NCBI GenBank assembly: GCA_021799325.1
Contig: JAJZAS010000084.1
Location: 1 to 6,631, forward strand
Length of the DNA stretch: 6,631 bases
Origin: Bacillota bacterium
GTDB taxonomy: Bacteria > Bacillota > Bacilli > Alicyclobacillales > SLC66
Direction: 5' to 3'
Shown here: positions 1-6,347 of the stretch, in pieces
Numbering within the stretch: position 1 is the first letter of the stretch
How the letters are laid out: each line of letters begins with the position of its first letter
Translations under genes and position numbers: made by a program
Notes under the pieces: model-generated
Databases searched by the model: none
What the model saw: only the letters and a program-made list of their open reading frames with translations
Told to the model about the DNA's origin: nothing

Positions 1-1
1 A

Positions 2-283
2 ACCCTTGCTACAGAAGTGGCTAAAGAGGGAATTCTCATCCACAATCTGGCGCCGGGGAGAATTGCTACCGATCGCATCGTGCAATTGGATCACGCAAGT
101 GCAGATCGACTCGGTCTACCCATGGAAAAAGTGCGAGAGAAACAGGAAGCGGCTATTCCGCTTGGCAGATATGGCCATCCGGATGAATTCGCGAAAGTGG
201 CGGTATTCCTTTTATCAGAAGCCAATACTTACATGACCGGTGAAACCATCGTGGTAGATGGTGGTTCTCTGCGGTCGGTATAA
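2..283 (+). CDS. Short-chain dehydrogenase/reductase, C-terminal part (5' truncated by window)
   Basis: This is the last 93 codons of a classical SDR, an NAD(P)H-dependent oxidoreductase with a Rossmann fold; the gene begins outside the window. The frame is open from base 2 to the TAA at 281-283. The visible part starts just after where the catalytic YxxxK would lie: a TLATEVAKEGI helix, then the N-x-x-x-P-G-R-I-x-T-D segment that packs on the cofactor. It ends with the PLGRYGHPDEFAKVAVFLLS helix and the TGETIVVDGG strand that closes the family. The closest general resemblance is to FabG-like 3-oxoacyl-ACP reductases and glucose dehydrogenase-type SDRs, but the substrate cannot be told because the active site and cofactor-binding N-terminus are missing. 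An internal GTG at base 17 is not the true start. The HD-GYP gene follows after 37 bp with no terminator between, so the two may be cotranscribed. Confidence 0.9.
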   Translation, partial: TLATEVAKEGILIHNLAPGRIATDRIVQLDHASADRLGLPMEKVREKQEAAIPLGRYGHPDEFAKVAVFLLSEANTYMTGETIVVDGGSLRSV

Positions 284-284
284 T
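279..284 (+). promoter_or_regulatory. Possible -10 element upstream of the HD-GYP gene
   Basis: A perfect TATAAT overlaps the SDR stop codon, 36 bases before the HD-GYP start. No convincing -35 hexamer lies 16-18 bases upstream and there is no TGn extension, so this is only a weak promoter candidate. Read-through from the SDR gene is the alternative. Confidence 0.25.
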
Positions 285-320
285 AGATGTCAGATATATA
301 ACTTCGCGGGAGGTTTTTCA

Positions 321-1430
321 TTGTCAAGGCAAATCTCTTCATCATTACTCCGCCCCGGGATGAGGTTGGGCAGGACGCTGTATGACGAACATGGGCGTGT
401 GCTATTATCTAAAGGGGTGGAAATCCGGGAAGGCTTTATTGATAAAATCCAAAAGGATTTCGCAGTTGTCTATATTGACGATGAGGTCACTGAAGGTATT
501 GAAATCAAAGAAGCAGTTCCCATGGAGTTGCGATTGCAAACGCAGTCGATGTTGAGGACTCAATGGGAATTATGGAAAAATAACGCCACTCTAGATAAAG
601 TGTCGATTGATCGGCATCTTGCAAAATCCATGCGAGATCAAATGAAAAATTTACTTTCCATCATCCAGGGGACCACGATTCTACAGGAAGACCTGTCCAG
701 TGTAGCAACCTATGATAACCAGACCTACGTTCACTCGATCAATGTGGCTATTTATTCCATGATCATCGGAGTCAGTATGGGGTTAACAGAGAATATGCTC
801 GTTGATTTGGGTCTTGGCGCCATATTACATGATATAGGTAAAATATGGGTTCCGGTGGATGTATTGAATAAACCTGGGAAGTTAACTGCGGATGAGTACG
901 AAGTGATCAAAAAACATGCAGATATGGGCCATGAGGTGTTGGTAAAACAGCATGAACTGTCGTATTTAGTGGCGCATTGCGCCTATCAACACCATGAACG
1001 CTTAAACGGGTCTGGCTATCCGAGGGGACTCGTCGGCGATGAAATCCACTTGTTTGGGAAAATTATTGCTGTAGCGGATGTTTATGACGCAATGGTCATG
1101 CATCGACCATATCGCAGAGGCATGCTGCCATCAGAAGTGATGGAGTATCTCTATAGCAGAGTAGAAACAGAATATGACTTAAACATTGTGGCTTTGTTTA
1201 GTAAAAAAGTATCCATGTATCCGATCGGCACGGAGGTCAAGTTGAGTGACGGGCGCACCGCGATTATTAAAGATACGAACCCTAATTTTCCTGGCAGACC
1301 CATCGTGCGCATTATCCAAAATGAACGCGGAGAGGCTACTGCCCATGAAGAAGTCAATTTGATCGACCACTTGTATCTTACGATCGTCAATGCTCACGAT
1401 GGCGCCATTATGGATTTTTTTATAGACTAG
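321..1430 (+). CDS. HD-GYP domain protein, predicted cyclic-di-GMP phosphodiesterase
   Basis: The 369-residue product is predicted to hydrolyse cyclic-di-GMP in the cytoplasm; it has no signal peptide or membrane segment. I chose the TTG at 321 because GGGAGG at 308-313 sits 7 bases before it; an in-frame start at 258 would overlap the SDR gene and lacks such a site. Residues 1-65 form a small N-terminal region (LLRPGMRLGRTLYDEHG) common in Firmicutes HD-GYP proteins. The HD-GYP core covers about residues 130-265 and appears complete: H138, the HDIGK motif with H170/D171, H199, HHERLNGSGYP with H224/H225 and G232-Y233-P234, and D253. These match the family's metal-binding positions, so activity is expected. 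The C-terminal 80 residues (YPIGTEVKLSDG, then RPIVRI) look like the beta-rich tail often following this domain. No recognisable sensor domain is seen, so the input signal is unknown. Confidence 0.93.
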   Translation: MSRQISSSLLRPGMRLGRTLYDEHGRVLLSKGVEIREGFIDKIQKDFAVVYIDDEVTEGIEIKEAVPMELRLQTQSMLRTQWELWKNNATLDKVSIDRHLAKSMRDQMKNLLSIIQGTTILQEDLSSVATYDNQTYVHSINVAIYSMIIGVSMGLTENMLVDLGLGAILHDIGKIWVPVDVLNKPGKLTADEYEVIKKHADMGHEVLVKQHELSYLVAHCAYQHHERLNGSGYPRGLVGDEIHLFGKIIAVADVYDAMVMHRPYRRGMLPSEVMEYLYSRVETEYDLNIVALFSKKVSMYPIGTEVKLSDGRTAIIKDTNPNFPGRPIVRIIQNERGEATAHEEVNLIDHLYLTIVNAHDGAIMDFFID

Positions 1431-1432
1431 TG

Positions 1433-2305
1433 TTACTTGTCGTAACGTTTGAAATCCCAAAATAGGTTGACTAAGACCAGCGCATAAACGGGTTGGATGA
1501 TAATGGTGAATATCCAGCCTAAAAACGTTTGCAACCATACCCCTGGAAGTGGCGATACTAGCGAATTAAACCCCATATCCGCAAAGGATAAGATCAACTG
1601 GGATAGAATGAGCATCATAAAGAGGAACCAGAAACGGTATTTCGTCAGCGACCAGGAGCGCCTGATAGCCGCCCAGTTGCTTTTATCCTCGATCACCACT
1701 GCGGTAAAGGTAAAAGACAATCTCACCACAATCCATAATAGAGCAACCAGTACAGCTAGATATAAAAGAACAAGTAAGAATTGAAATCCTGGTATCAGTG
1801 CAATAACCAGCGCAACGAGACCGAGAAGGATCACTCCTGCAAACGAGAGGCCTATGAGTAACCAAAGGGTGGATAAAAATGCGGGCCACCGTTTACGGGC
1901 TTGTTGGATGGGATGAGCAAGGGTGATTTTTAAAAATGAATTGCCAGTGCTGCTGCCAAATGCATCATTCGATAGAGAATAAAAGCCACCGTTTAGAAGT
2001 GGGGTAAACACGTTCAAGTTCAACATCGTAACAATCAAACCGAATACAGCGATCGTCAATCCGCCGTGCAAGGTGATGTAATTCTGCAGCTGAGTAAGAA
2101 ATTGTTCCATTCCTGCTTTGCCATTGCTAAGCAGTTGCCAATTTAGGTTGTTGGCGGAGCGCGACTGGATTACTGAGCTCAGAATGAGCTGTGGAAGTTC
2201 AAAGAATAAGCTGATCATAAAAAGCTGCGGGAAGTATCTCCGATACTGATGATAGATGTTGTCAATCAATTGACCCATCGAATGCTGACGGAGATCTTTT
2301 TGCAA
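1433..2305 (-). CDS. Six-helix integral membrane protein, function unknown
   Basis: The 290-residue product is a hydrophobic membrane protein. The TTG at 2305 is preferred because AGGGGGAG lies 5 bases upstream of it; an in-frame start at 2341 and an ATG ten codons inside are alternatives with poorer ribosome sites. Likely membrane spans lie near residues 25-46, 82-104, 142-168, 172-196, 224-245 and 256-283. Between spans four and five is the segment NWAAIRRSWSLTKYRFWFLF. This A-x-x-R-S-W-x-L-x-x-x-x-F-W pattern resembles the repeat of the glycerophosphodiester phosphodiesterase membrane-domain family and related uncharacterised bacterial membrane proteins. No catalytic phosphodiesterase domain is present, so no enzyme activity can be claimed. 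The gene converges on the HD-GYP gene with a 2-bp gap between stop codons and is divergent from trxB. It ends in a charged FKRYDK tail. Confidence 0.85.
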   Translation of the reverse strand: MQKDLRQHSMGQLIDNIYHQYRRYFPQLFMISLFFELPQLILSSVIQSRSANNLNWQLLSNGKAGMEQFLTQLQNYITLHGGLTIAVFGLIVTMLNLNVFTPLLNGGFYSLSNDAFGSSTGNSFLKITLAHPIQQARKRWPAFLSTLWLLIGLSFAGVILLGLVALVIALIPGFQFLLVLLYLAVLVALLWIVVRLSFTFTAVVIEDKSNWAAIRRSWSLTKYRFWFLFMMLILSQLILSFADMGFNSLVSPLPGVWLQTFLGWIFTIIIQPVYALVLVNLFWDFKRYDK

Positions 2306-2342
2306 TGTAACTCCCCCTTGACGATGCACGAACTCAAGCAAC

Positions 2343-2351
2343 AGTATAGCA
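2343..2351 (-). promoter_or_regulatory. Extended -10 promoter for the membrane protein gene
   Basis: On the minus strand the sequence TGCTATACT forms an extended -10 element (TGn plus TATACT, 5 of 6 matches to consensus). Transcription would start near 2336, giving a leader of about 30 bases before the TTG start at 2305. The -35 region, 17 bases upstream, is poor (CAGCAA), which is tolerated for extended -10 promoters. Confidence 0.5.
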
Positions 2352-2365
2352 GATTTATGATACGC

Positions 2366-2393
2366 TTGCTGAATTCCCCGGAATGGTTATACT
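2366..2393 (+). promoter_or_regulatory. Promoter for trxB
   Basis: TATACT at 2388-2393 is a good -10 hexamer, preceded after 16 bases by TTGCTG at 2366-2371, a partial -35 match. Transcription would begin near 2400, about 32 bases before the trxB start. The -35 region coincides with the position expected for the -35 of the divergent membrane protein promoter. Confidence 0.5.
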
Positions 2394-2431
2394 ATGAAAA
2401 AAATAACTTTTTTCTAATGAGGATGATGAAA

Positions 2432-3397
2432 ATGGCGAGTAAACATTTGCGTTTGATGATACTAGGTACTGGACCAGCCGGCTTGACAGCAGCTATTTAC
2501 GCTGCTAGAGCCAATTTGGAGCCGCTGGTGATTGAAGGCAATGAACCTGGCGGGCAATTGACGCTTACAACCGAGGTCGAAAACTTCCCAGGCTTTGAAG
2601 ATGGAATTATGGGACCGGAACTGATGAATAACATGCGTGCACAGGCGGAGAAGTTCGGTGCGGAATTCGAAACGGGTTGGGTTACCTCAGTCGATCTCAG
2701 CAAGCGTCCGTTTCATGTCACGGTGAATGAAGAAGATGAGTATGAAGCCGATTCCCTCATCATTTCAACAGGCGCATCGGCTAGGTTGCTTGGTATTGAA
2801 GGCGAGTCGGAACTCATTGGTAAAGGAGTATCGACTTGCGCCACATGTGACGGGTTTTTCTTCCGTAATAAGCGCATTCTCGTGATTGGGGGGGGCGATT
2901 CTGCGATGGAGGAGGCCACTTTTCTGACTAAGTTTGCCAGTGAAGTGACAATTGTTCATCGAAGGGACGAACTTCGCGCCTCTAAATTCATGCAAGAACG
3001 TGCGAAAGAAAATCCGAAAATCAAATGGTTGTTGAATGTAACGCCTTTGGAAGTTCATGAAAAAGACAACAAGGTACATTCGCTTGAAGTGCTCGACAAT
3101 GAGACAGGCGAGAAGCGGATAATCGAAACAGAGGGTATCTTTGTCGCGATAGGGCATTCTCCCAATACTGAATTTTTGGGTGGACAGTTGAAGACAGATA
3201 AGGTGGGGTATATTGTCACGGAAGGCGTGACGACAGCTACCAGCGTGGAAGGTGTGTTTGCTTGTGGCGATGTGATGGACTCTCGCTATCGACAGGCGGT
3301 AACCGCAGCAGGATCGGGATGTAAGGCGGCACTTGACGTTGAAAAATTCTTGGAGGGCTCATCGACGCATGATTGGTCGGTGTCCTCTGCCAATTAA
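2432..3397 (+). CDS. trxB: Thioredoxin-disulfide reductase
   Basis: The 321-residue FAD enzyme uses NADPH to reduce oxidised thioredoxin in the cytoplasm. The ATG at 2432 is chosen because GAGGA at 2419-2423 lies 8 bases before it; nearby in-frame ATGs at 2423 and 2426 are too close to that site. The length fits the family. The N-terminal FAD-binding motif is GTGPAGLTAAIYAARA (residues 10-25). The redox-active pair is C136-A-T-C139-D-G, the family hallmark that separates TrxB from the related ferredoxin/flavodoxin-NADP reductases, which lack it. The NADPH domain follows with GGGDSAMEEA and HRRDELRA, whose arginines bind the NADP 2'-phosphate. The second FAD motif is GVFACGDVMD, followed by RQAVTAAGSGCKAA. 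The gene is transcribed alone from its own promoter and ends at a strong terminator, so no cotranscribed partner is present. Confidence 0.97.
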   Translation: MASKHLRLMILGTGPAGLTAAIYAARANLEPLVIEGNEPGGQLTLTTEVENFPGFEDGIMGPELMNNMRAQAEKFGAEFETGWVTSVDLSKRPFHVTVNEEDEYEADSLIISTGASARLLGIEGESELIGKGVSTCATCDGFFFRNKRILVIGGGDSAMEEATFLTKFASEVTIVHRRDELRASKFMQERAKENPKIKWLLNVTPLEVHEKDNKVHSLEVLDNETGEKRIIETEGIFVAIGHSPNTEFLGGQLKTDKVGYIVTEGVTTATSVEGVFACGDVMDSRYRQAVTAAGSGCKAALDVEKFLEGSSTHDWSVSSAN

Positions 3398-3427
3398 TCA
3401 AAGATAGATCAGCTTTATGTGCAAGAT

Positions 3428-3460
3428 AAAAACCAGGGGAGTGACACCCCTGGTTTTTTC
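3428..3460 (+). terminator. Rho-independent terminator of trxB
   Basis: A 12-bp perfect inverted repeat (AAAAACCAGGGG / CCCCTGGTTTTT) encloses a 7-base AGTGACA loop, and the 3' arm runs into a stretch of T. It lies 30 bases after the trxB stop codon and insulates trxB from the cupredoxin-like gene downstream. Confidence 0.93.
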
Positions 3461-3555
3461 ATTTTTCTACAAGACAGTTCAAATGAATTATATGGTTATC
3501 ATCCGTATGTACTGTATACATTCATTCATATGAGCCTGTTGTAAATATAAAGTTA

Positions 3556-3569
3556 ATGTAAAATTACAT
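3556..3569. promoter_or_regulatory. Inverted repeat in the leader of the first cupredoxin-like gene
   Basis: ATGTAA-AA-TTACAT is an inverted repeat with perfect 6-bp arms, 45 bases before the start codon in a very AT-rich stretch. It overlaps TAAAAT (3559-3564), the best -10-like hexamer of this intergenic region, so it could be an operator. The -35 partner (CTGTTG at 3536-3541) is poor, and the arm order is the reverse of the CopY-type TACA-TGTA box. The regulator is unknown. Confidence 0.3.
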
Positions 3570-3613
3570 ATTGTTAAATGTATTTCACACATTATTTCAA
3601 GGGGGATTCTTAA

Positions 3614-4204
3614 TTGAAAATGAATAAATTAGCATTATCTGTACTGACCTCTGGCATGCTTGTTGGTATGATGGGTGCTGGCATGACTGTAAGTGCGCAT
3701 ACTGTCGCAAGACACGTTTCCGCTGCTTCTATCAAGTATCCAGTTGTGGTGACGACAACTATTTACACGGGTAAGCAAGACGGAAAAAAAGGTTGGCCTG
3801 AATTTGTACCTGGTAATTTTGAACTTCCTGCAAATTCCAGGGTTGAACTGATCATTCACAGCTATGATGATGGCCCGGCAACTATTCCTGCTAGCGACTT
3901 GAAAGTTCAAGGAACAGTTGGTGGTTATGAACTGGTGGATGGGAAAAAAGTTACTCACTATTCGAATGCGAAGAACGATGTGGCACATACTCTCACCGTT
4001 CCAAGTTTAGGTCTAAACATTCCGATTCCTCCTAAAACCAGCAAAGAACAATATGTAACAGTTATTGCCGAGTTCAACACTGGGAAAGCGAGCAATAACA
4101 CATGGCAATGCGAAGCGGCATGCGGATCTGGTGCAAGCGGTTGGATGGGCGCGATGATGACAAACGGTTGGATGAAAGGTGCCTTCAACGTTTACGCTCA
4201 TTAA
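3614..4204 (+). CDS. Secreted single-domain cupredoxin-like protein lacking one His ligand
   Basis: The 196-residue product carries a signal peptide (basic MKMNK, hydrophobic core, likely cleavage after VSA at residue 28) and no lipobox or anchor, so it should be exported. The TTG at 3614 is preferred because AGGGGG at 3600-3605 lies 8 bases upstream; the ATG at 3620 is possible but is 14 bases away and gives the same mature protein. The C-terminal part is a cupredoxin-like beta domain: AHTLTVPSLGLNIP with H125, then TWQCEAACG with C166 and C170, then TNGWM with M187. The H125-to-C166 spacing of 41 residues and the S-L-x-x-N-x-x-I-P pattern match both domains of the tandem protein at 5448. 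The second copper-binding His of those domains is replaced here by Thr or Asn (T183/N184), and two extra residues occur before it. Residues 42-120 are a longer N-terminal extension. Copper binding is therefore uncertain; electron carrier, copper chaperone and structural roles all remain possible. Confidence 0.85.
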   Translation: MKMNKLALSVLTSGMLVGMMGAGMTVSAHTVARHVSAASIKYPVVVTTTIYTGKQDGKKGWPEFVPGNFELPANSRVELIIHSYDDGPATIPASDLKVQGTVGGYELVDGKKVTHYSNAKNDVAHTLTVPSLGLNIPIPPKTSKEQYVTVIAEFNTGKASNNTWQCEAACGSGASGWMGAMMTNGWMKGAFNVYAH

Positions 4205-4224
4205 TCAATAGAATATATTCTATA

Positions 4225-4261
4225 AAAAAGGGTTCCTGTGCCAAGCGCAGGAACCCTTTTT
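4225..4261. terminator. Bidirectional terminator between the first cupredoxin-like gene and menA
   Basis: A 14-bp perfect inverted repeat (AAAAAGGGTTCCTG / CAGGAACCCTTTTT) surrounds a 9-base loop. T-rich arms on both strands let it stop transcription from the cupredoxin-like gene (+, stop at 4204) and from menA (-, stop at 4274). It is the only hairpin between these convergent genes. Confidence 0.92.
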
Positions 4262-4273
4262 AAATGATAATAC

Positions 4274-5176
4274 CTAAATGCGAATGAATGCACCGATAAG
4301 CAGTGCGAGGAAAAGCACGAAACTGAAGCGGATCAATGTAAGTGAAGTAGCTTTGAATGCCGACTGTAGCGCCTGCCCTTCGCTGGTGACAAGGAAGCGT
4401 CCGGGAATCTTGTAAGTAGAGAAAATGAGTAGAAGCGTAATCAGGGCCCAAGGTGTCAGTTGTCTTGTGGCGACAAGCAAGACTATGAGTGCATAAGATA
4501 ATACAAAAGTTCCTCCTAGTACGATTGCCCCTCCTTTTTTTCCCAAAATAATCGGTAGTGTTTTGCGCCCCCCGTTCACGTCATGGTCGTAGTCTCGAAG
4601 GTTATTGGCGAGCAGGATGGCACCGATGAGCAGACCAATTGGAAGAGAAGCCCAGAACGCATGGTAGGAAAGATGACCGGACTGAATGTAGTAACTGATC
4701 ATAACAATCACAGGTCCCATAAAGAAGCCTGCCGTCACCTCACCAAATGGCGTATACGAGATGGGATGCGGCCCTCCTGAATAGAGGTACATCACCCCCA
4801 TGCTGATTACTCCAACTACTGCCACCCACCAGGAAGTGCTGGATGAAATGTAAACGCCAAGTAACACGGCGATTAGGATCGTCAGCCAGAATGCGGCGAG
4901 TACGACTCCAGGTGCAATTCCATCGCGCACGATGGTTCCGGCAATTCCCACCATGTCCTTGTGATCGAGTCCCCGCTTATAGTCCATGTATTCGTTGATC
5001 ATATTGGCTCCTGCTTGAATCAGCATGGAAGAAATAAGCATGCTGAGAAACAACCAAAAATGAAACTTTTGTTCGGCAATGGCAAGTCCAGTCCCTACGA
5101 GCACTGGTGCGAGAGAGGCGGTAAGGGTGGGGGGGCGCAGCAAGCGCCAGGCGATTACTAGTACATTTGGTGACAA
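4274..5176 (-). CDS. menA: 1,4-dihydroxy-2-naphthoate prenyltransferase (UbiA superfamily)
   Basis: The 300-residue membrane enzyme attaches a polyprenyl chain to 1,4-dihydroxy-2-naphthoate to give demethylmenaquinone, the membrane-committing step of menaquinone synthesis. The TTG at 5176 is supported by AAAGGAAG 7 bases upstream. The opening RLLRPPTLTASLAPVLVGTG is typical of MenA. The first Asp-rich prenyl-diphosphate motif is N61-E-Y-M-D65-YKRGLD71. The second is NNLRDYDHD (residues 191-199), followed by NGGRKTLPIILG. About eight or nine hydrophobic spans run through the protein, for example near 40-60, 90-112, 116-134, 148-164, 175-191, 216-236, 242-256 and 280-298. MenA is favoured over UbiA, heme O synthase or other UbiA-family members because of these motifs and because menB lies 1.3 kb away. 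The gene is divergent from the tandem cupredoxin gene and shares the bidirectional terminator at its 3' end. Confidence 0.9.
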   Translation of the reverse strand: MSPNVLVIAWRLLRPPTLTASLAPVLVGTGLAIAEQKFHFWLFLSMLISSMLIQAGANMINEYMDYKRGLDHKDMVGIAGTIVRDGIAPGVVLAAFWLTILIAVLLGVYISSSTSWWVAVVGVISMGVMYLYSGGPHPISYTPFGEVTAGFFMGPVIVMISYYIQSGHLSYHAFWASLPIGLLIGAILLANNLRDYDHDVNGGRKTLPIILGKKGGAIVLGGTFVLSYALIVLLVATRQLTPWALITLLLIFSTYKIPGRFLVTSEGQALQSAFKATSLTLIRFSFVLFLALLIGAFIRI

Positions 5177-5447
5177 GATTGCACTTCCTTTCGATAAGTA
5201 ACTAGTTAACTATTGATGAGAATAATATAAGGAAAATCCTTGATTTACTAAGGATTGACGCACTATACGATCATAAATCATCCAATCTACTTCAACAAGT
5301 ATGATACAAAAAGAGGTTATAGCAAGAGCGTCCTAATGTTCTACTCAGAATAGTCCTTTTTAATCTAACTCTAACAAATCAGAAAGAGCATGATGTAATT
5401 GCTGAGACATTATCAAATAAATTATATCGAACGGGAGTCGATAACGA
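5177..5447. other. Divergent menA / tandem-cupredoxin intergenic region
   Basis: This 271-bp AT-rich region must hold promoters for menA (-) and the cupredoxin gene (+). I see no convincing -35/-10 pair for either. The best isolated pieces are TTGACG at 5255-5260 and TATGAT at 5300-5305 on the plus strand, not properly spaced with partners, and overlapping TATTAT/TATATT at 5222-5229 on the minus strand. A 10-bp palindrome TAACTAGTTA lies at 5199-5208 in the menA leader. The cupredoxin ribosome site is GGGAG at 5433-5437. No small gene or RNA was recognised. Confidence 0.5.
5235..5256. repeat. Inverted repeat, possible operator upstream of menA
   Basis: AATCCTT, 8 bases, then AAGGATT form a perfect 7-bp inverted repeat. 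It lies just upstream of the likely minus-strand -10 (5222-5229), so it would fall across the spacer and -35 of a menA promoter. It does not precede a T-run in a useful position, so an operator is more likely than a terminator. The binding protein is unknown. Confidence 0.35.
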
Positions 5448-6314
5448 ATGAAAAAAAGCATCATCGCAGGCGTGGCTACACTGTCCGCCCTGTCAATTGC
5501 AGCAATGGGTGGGTTTGTAGGCAATGCAGCACCAGCAGCCCAAGCTGCACAAGTACATCACGCTGCGAAACACGCTGCAGCACATACCTTAAAAATGCAA
5601 CACATTTATCTGACCATTCTGCCAGGCGAACATTTGGGGCCGGATGGAAAAATGCATGACACCTATTCCCCTGCAGATTTCACTGTTGTTCAAGGTGTTC
5701 CAGTACAAGTGACTGTGTATAACTATGATGGCGGTAGCCATAGCTTCACTTCTACTTCGCTGAAAGTCAATAAAATTATTCCAGGTCACAAGAACAAAGG
5801 CGTCCCGAGCGTTACCACTTTCCAATTTACCCCTGCAAAAACAGGCGCATTCACATGGCTATGCGATGTCAAATGTGATGGTCAAGCGAACGGCTGGGCC
5901 ATGAGCCATGACGGCTACATGATGGGTAAAGTAAAAGTGGTTCCGAACAATCATAAAGAACAGTTTGTCACATTGACAATCAAAGACGGCTTGCAATATG
6001 CAGCAGTCGACAAACAACTTCATGACTCTTACTCGCCAGCTAGCTTTAATGTGACAGCGGGTATTCCGGTTCACATGACCGTTGTCAACTGGGATACTGG
6101 TTCGCATAGTATGACGGCTCCTGAAATCAACCTGAATAAAGTGTTTCCTGGTGCTCCAAAAGAAGGCGTCCCAAGCGTAACGCAATTCACGTTCACCGTG
6201 AATAAAGCAGGTAAGTACAAATGGCAATGCGAAATCAAGTGCGATGGTGGAATGAAGAGTTTCTCCATGACCCATGTTGGCTATATGGTGGGTTACGTTA
6301 ACGCTGTCAACTAA
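5448..6314 (+). CDS. Secreted tandem two-domain cupredoxin with CuA-like ligand sets
   Basis: The 288-residue product has a signal peptide (MKKS, then an Ala-rich core, likely cleavage near AQA at residue 33) and should act outside the membrane. GGGAG lies 10 bases before the ATG. After a His-rich linker (H37, H38, H42, H46) come two cupredoxin-like domains, about residues 48-165 and 170-288. Domain 1 has GGSHSF (H98), WLCDVKCD (C139, C143), H154 and M158; domain 2 has TGSHSM (H220), WQCEIKCD (C261, C265), H276 and M280. Every ligand pair is offset by exactly 122 residues, and by hand count 46 of the 89 aligned residues between HDTYSP and GYM are identical, so the gene arose by internal duplication. 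Two Cys, two His and one Met resemble a CuA site, but C-x10-H-x3-M is longer than the C-x3-H-x2-M of cytochrome oxidase subunit II. A type 1 blue-copper site or a disulfide are alternatives. No membrane anchor is present. Confidence 0.88.
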   Translation: MKKSIIAGVATLSALSIAAMGGFVGNAAPAAQAAQVHHAAKHAAAHTLKMQHIYLTILPGEHLGPDGKMHDTYSPADFTVVQGVPVQVTVYNYDGGSHSFTSTSLKVNKIIPGHKNKGVPSVTTFQFTPAKTGAFTWLCDVKCDGQANGWAMSHDGYMMGKVKVVPNNHKEQFVTLTIKDGLQYAAVDKQLHDSYSPASFNVTAGIPVHMTVVNWDTGSHSMTAPEINLNKVFPGAPKEGVPSVTQFTFTVNKAGKYKWQCEIKCDGGMKSFSMTHVGYMVGYVNAVN

Positions 6315-6347
6315 TTTATTGAAGCTAACGTTAGAATACCCTTGTTT

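Noticed and set aside
1151..1538. Minus-strand open frames overlapping the end of the HD-GYP gene
   Set aside because: They are antisense to clear HD-GYP and membrane-protein coding sequence, lack ribosome sites and show no recognisable domain.
2887..2896. Run of eight G in trxB as a possible frameshift or phase-variable tract
   Set aside because: It encodes the conserved GGGDSA NADPH motif, and the frame continues intact to a normal TrxB C-terminus.
2765..3157. 130-codon minus-strand frame inside trxB
   Set aside because: The plus strand is unmistakably TrxB here, and the antisense product has no family signature.
5399..5428. TTGCTG ... TATATC as a promoter for the tandem cupredoxin gene
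   Set aside because: The spacing is acceptable, but the implied start would fall on the ribosome binding site at 5433-5437, so it could not give a translatable leader.
5859..6275. 138-codon minus-strand frame inside the tandem cupredoxin gene
   Set aside because: It is a shadow of a well-supported secreted protein and has no start signal.
6325..6334. CTAACGTTAG palindrome after the cupredoxin stop codon
   Set aside because: It has no loop or T-run and lies between the gene and its real terminator; chance is likely at this length.
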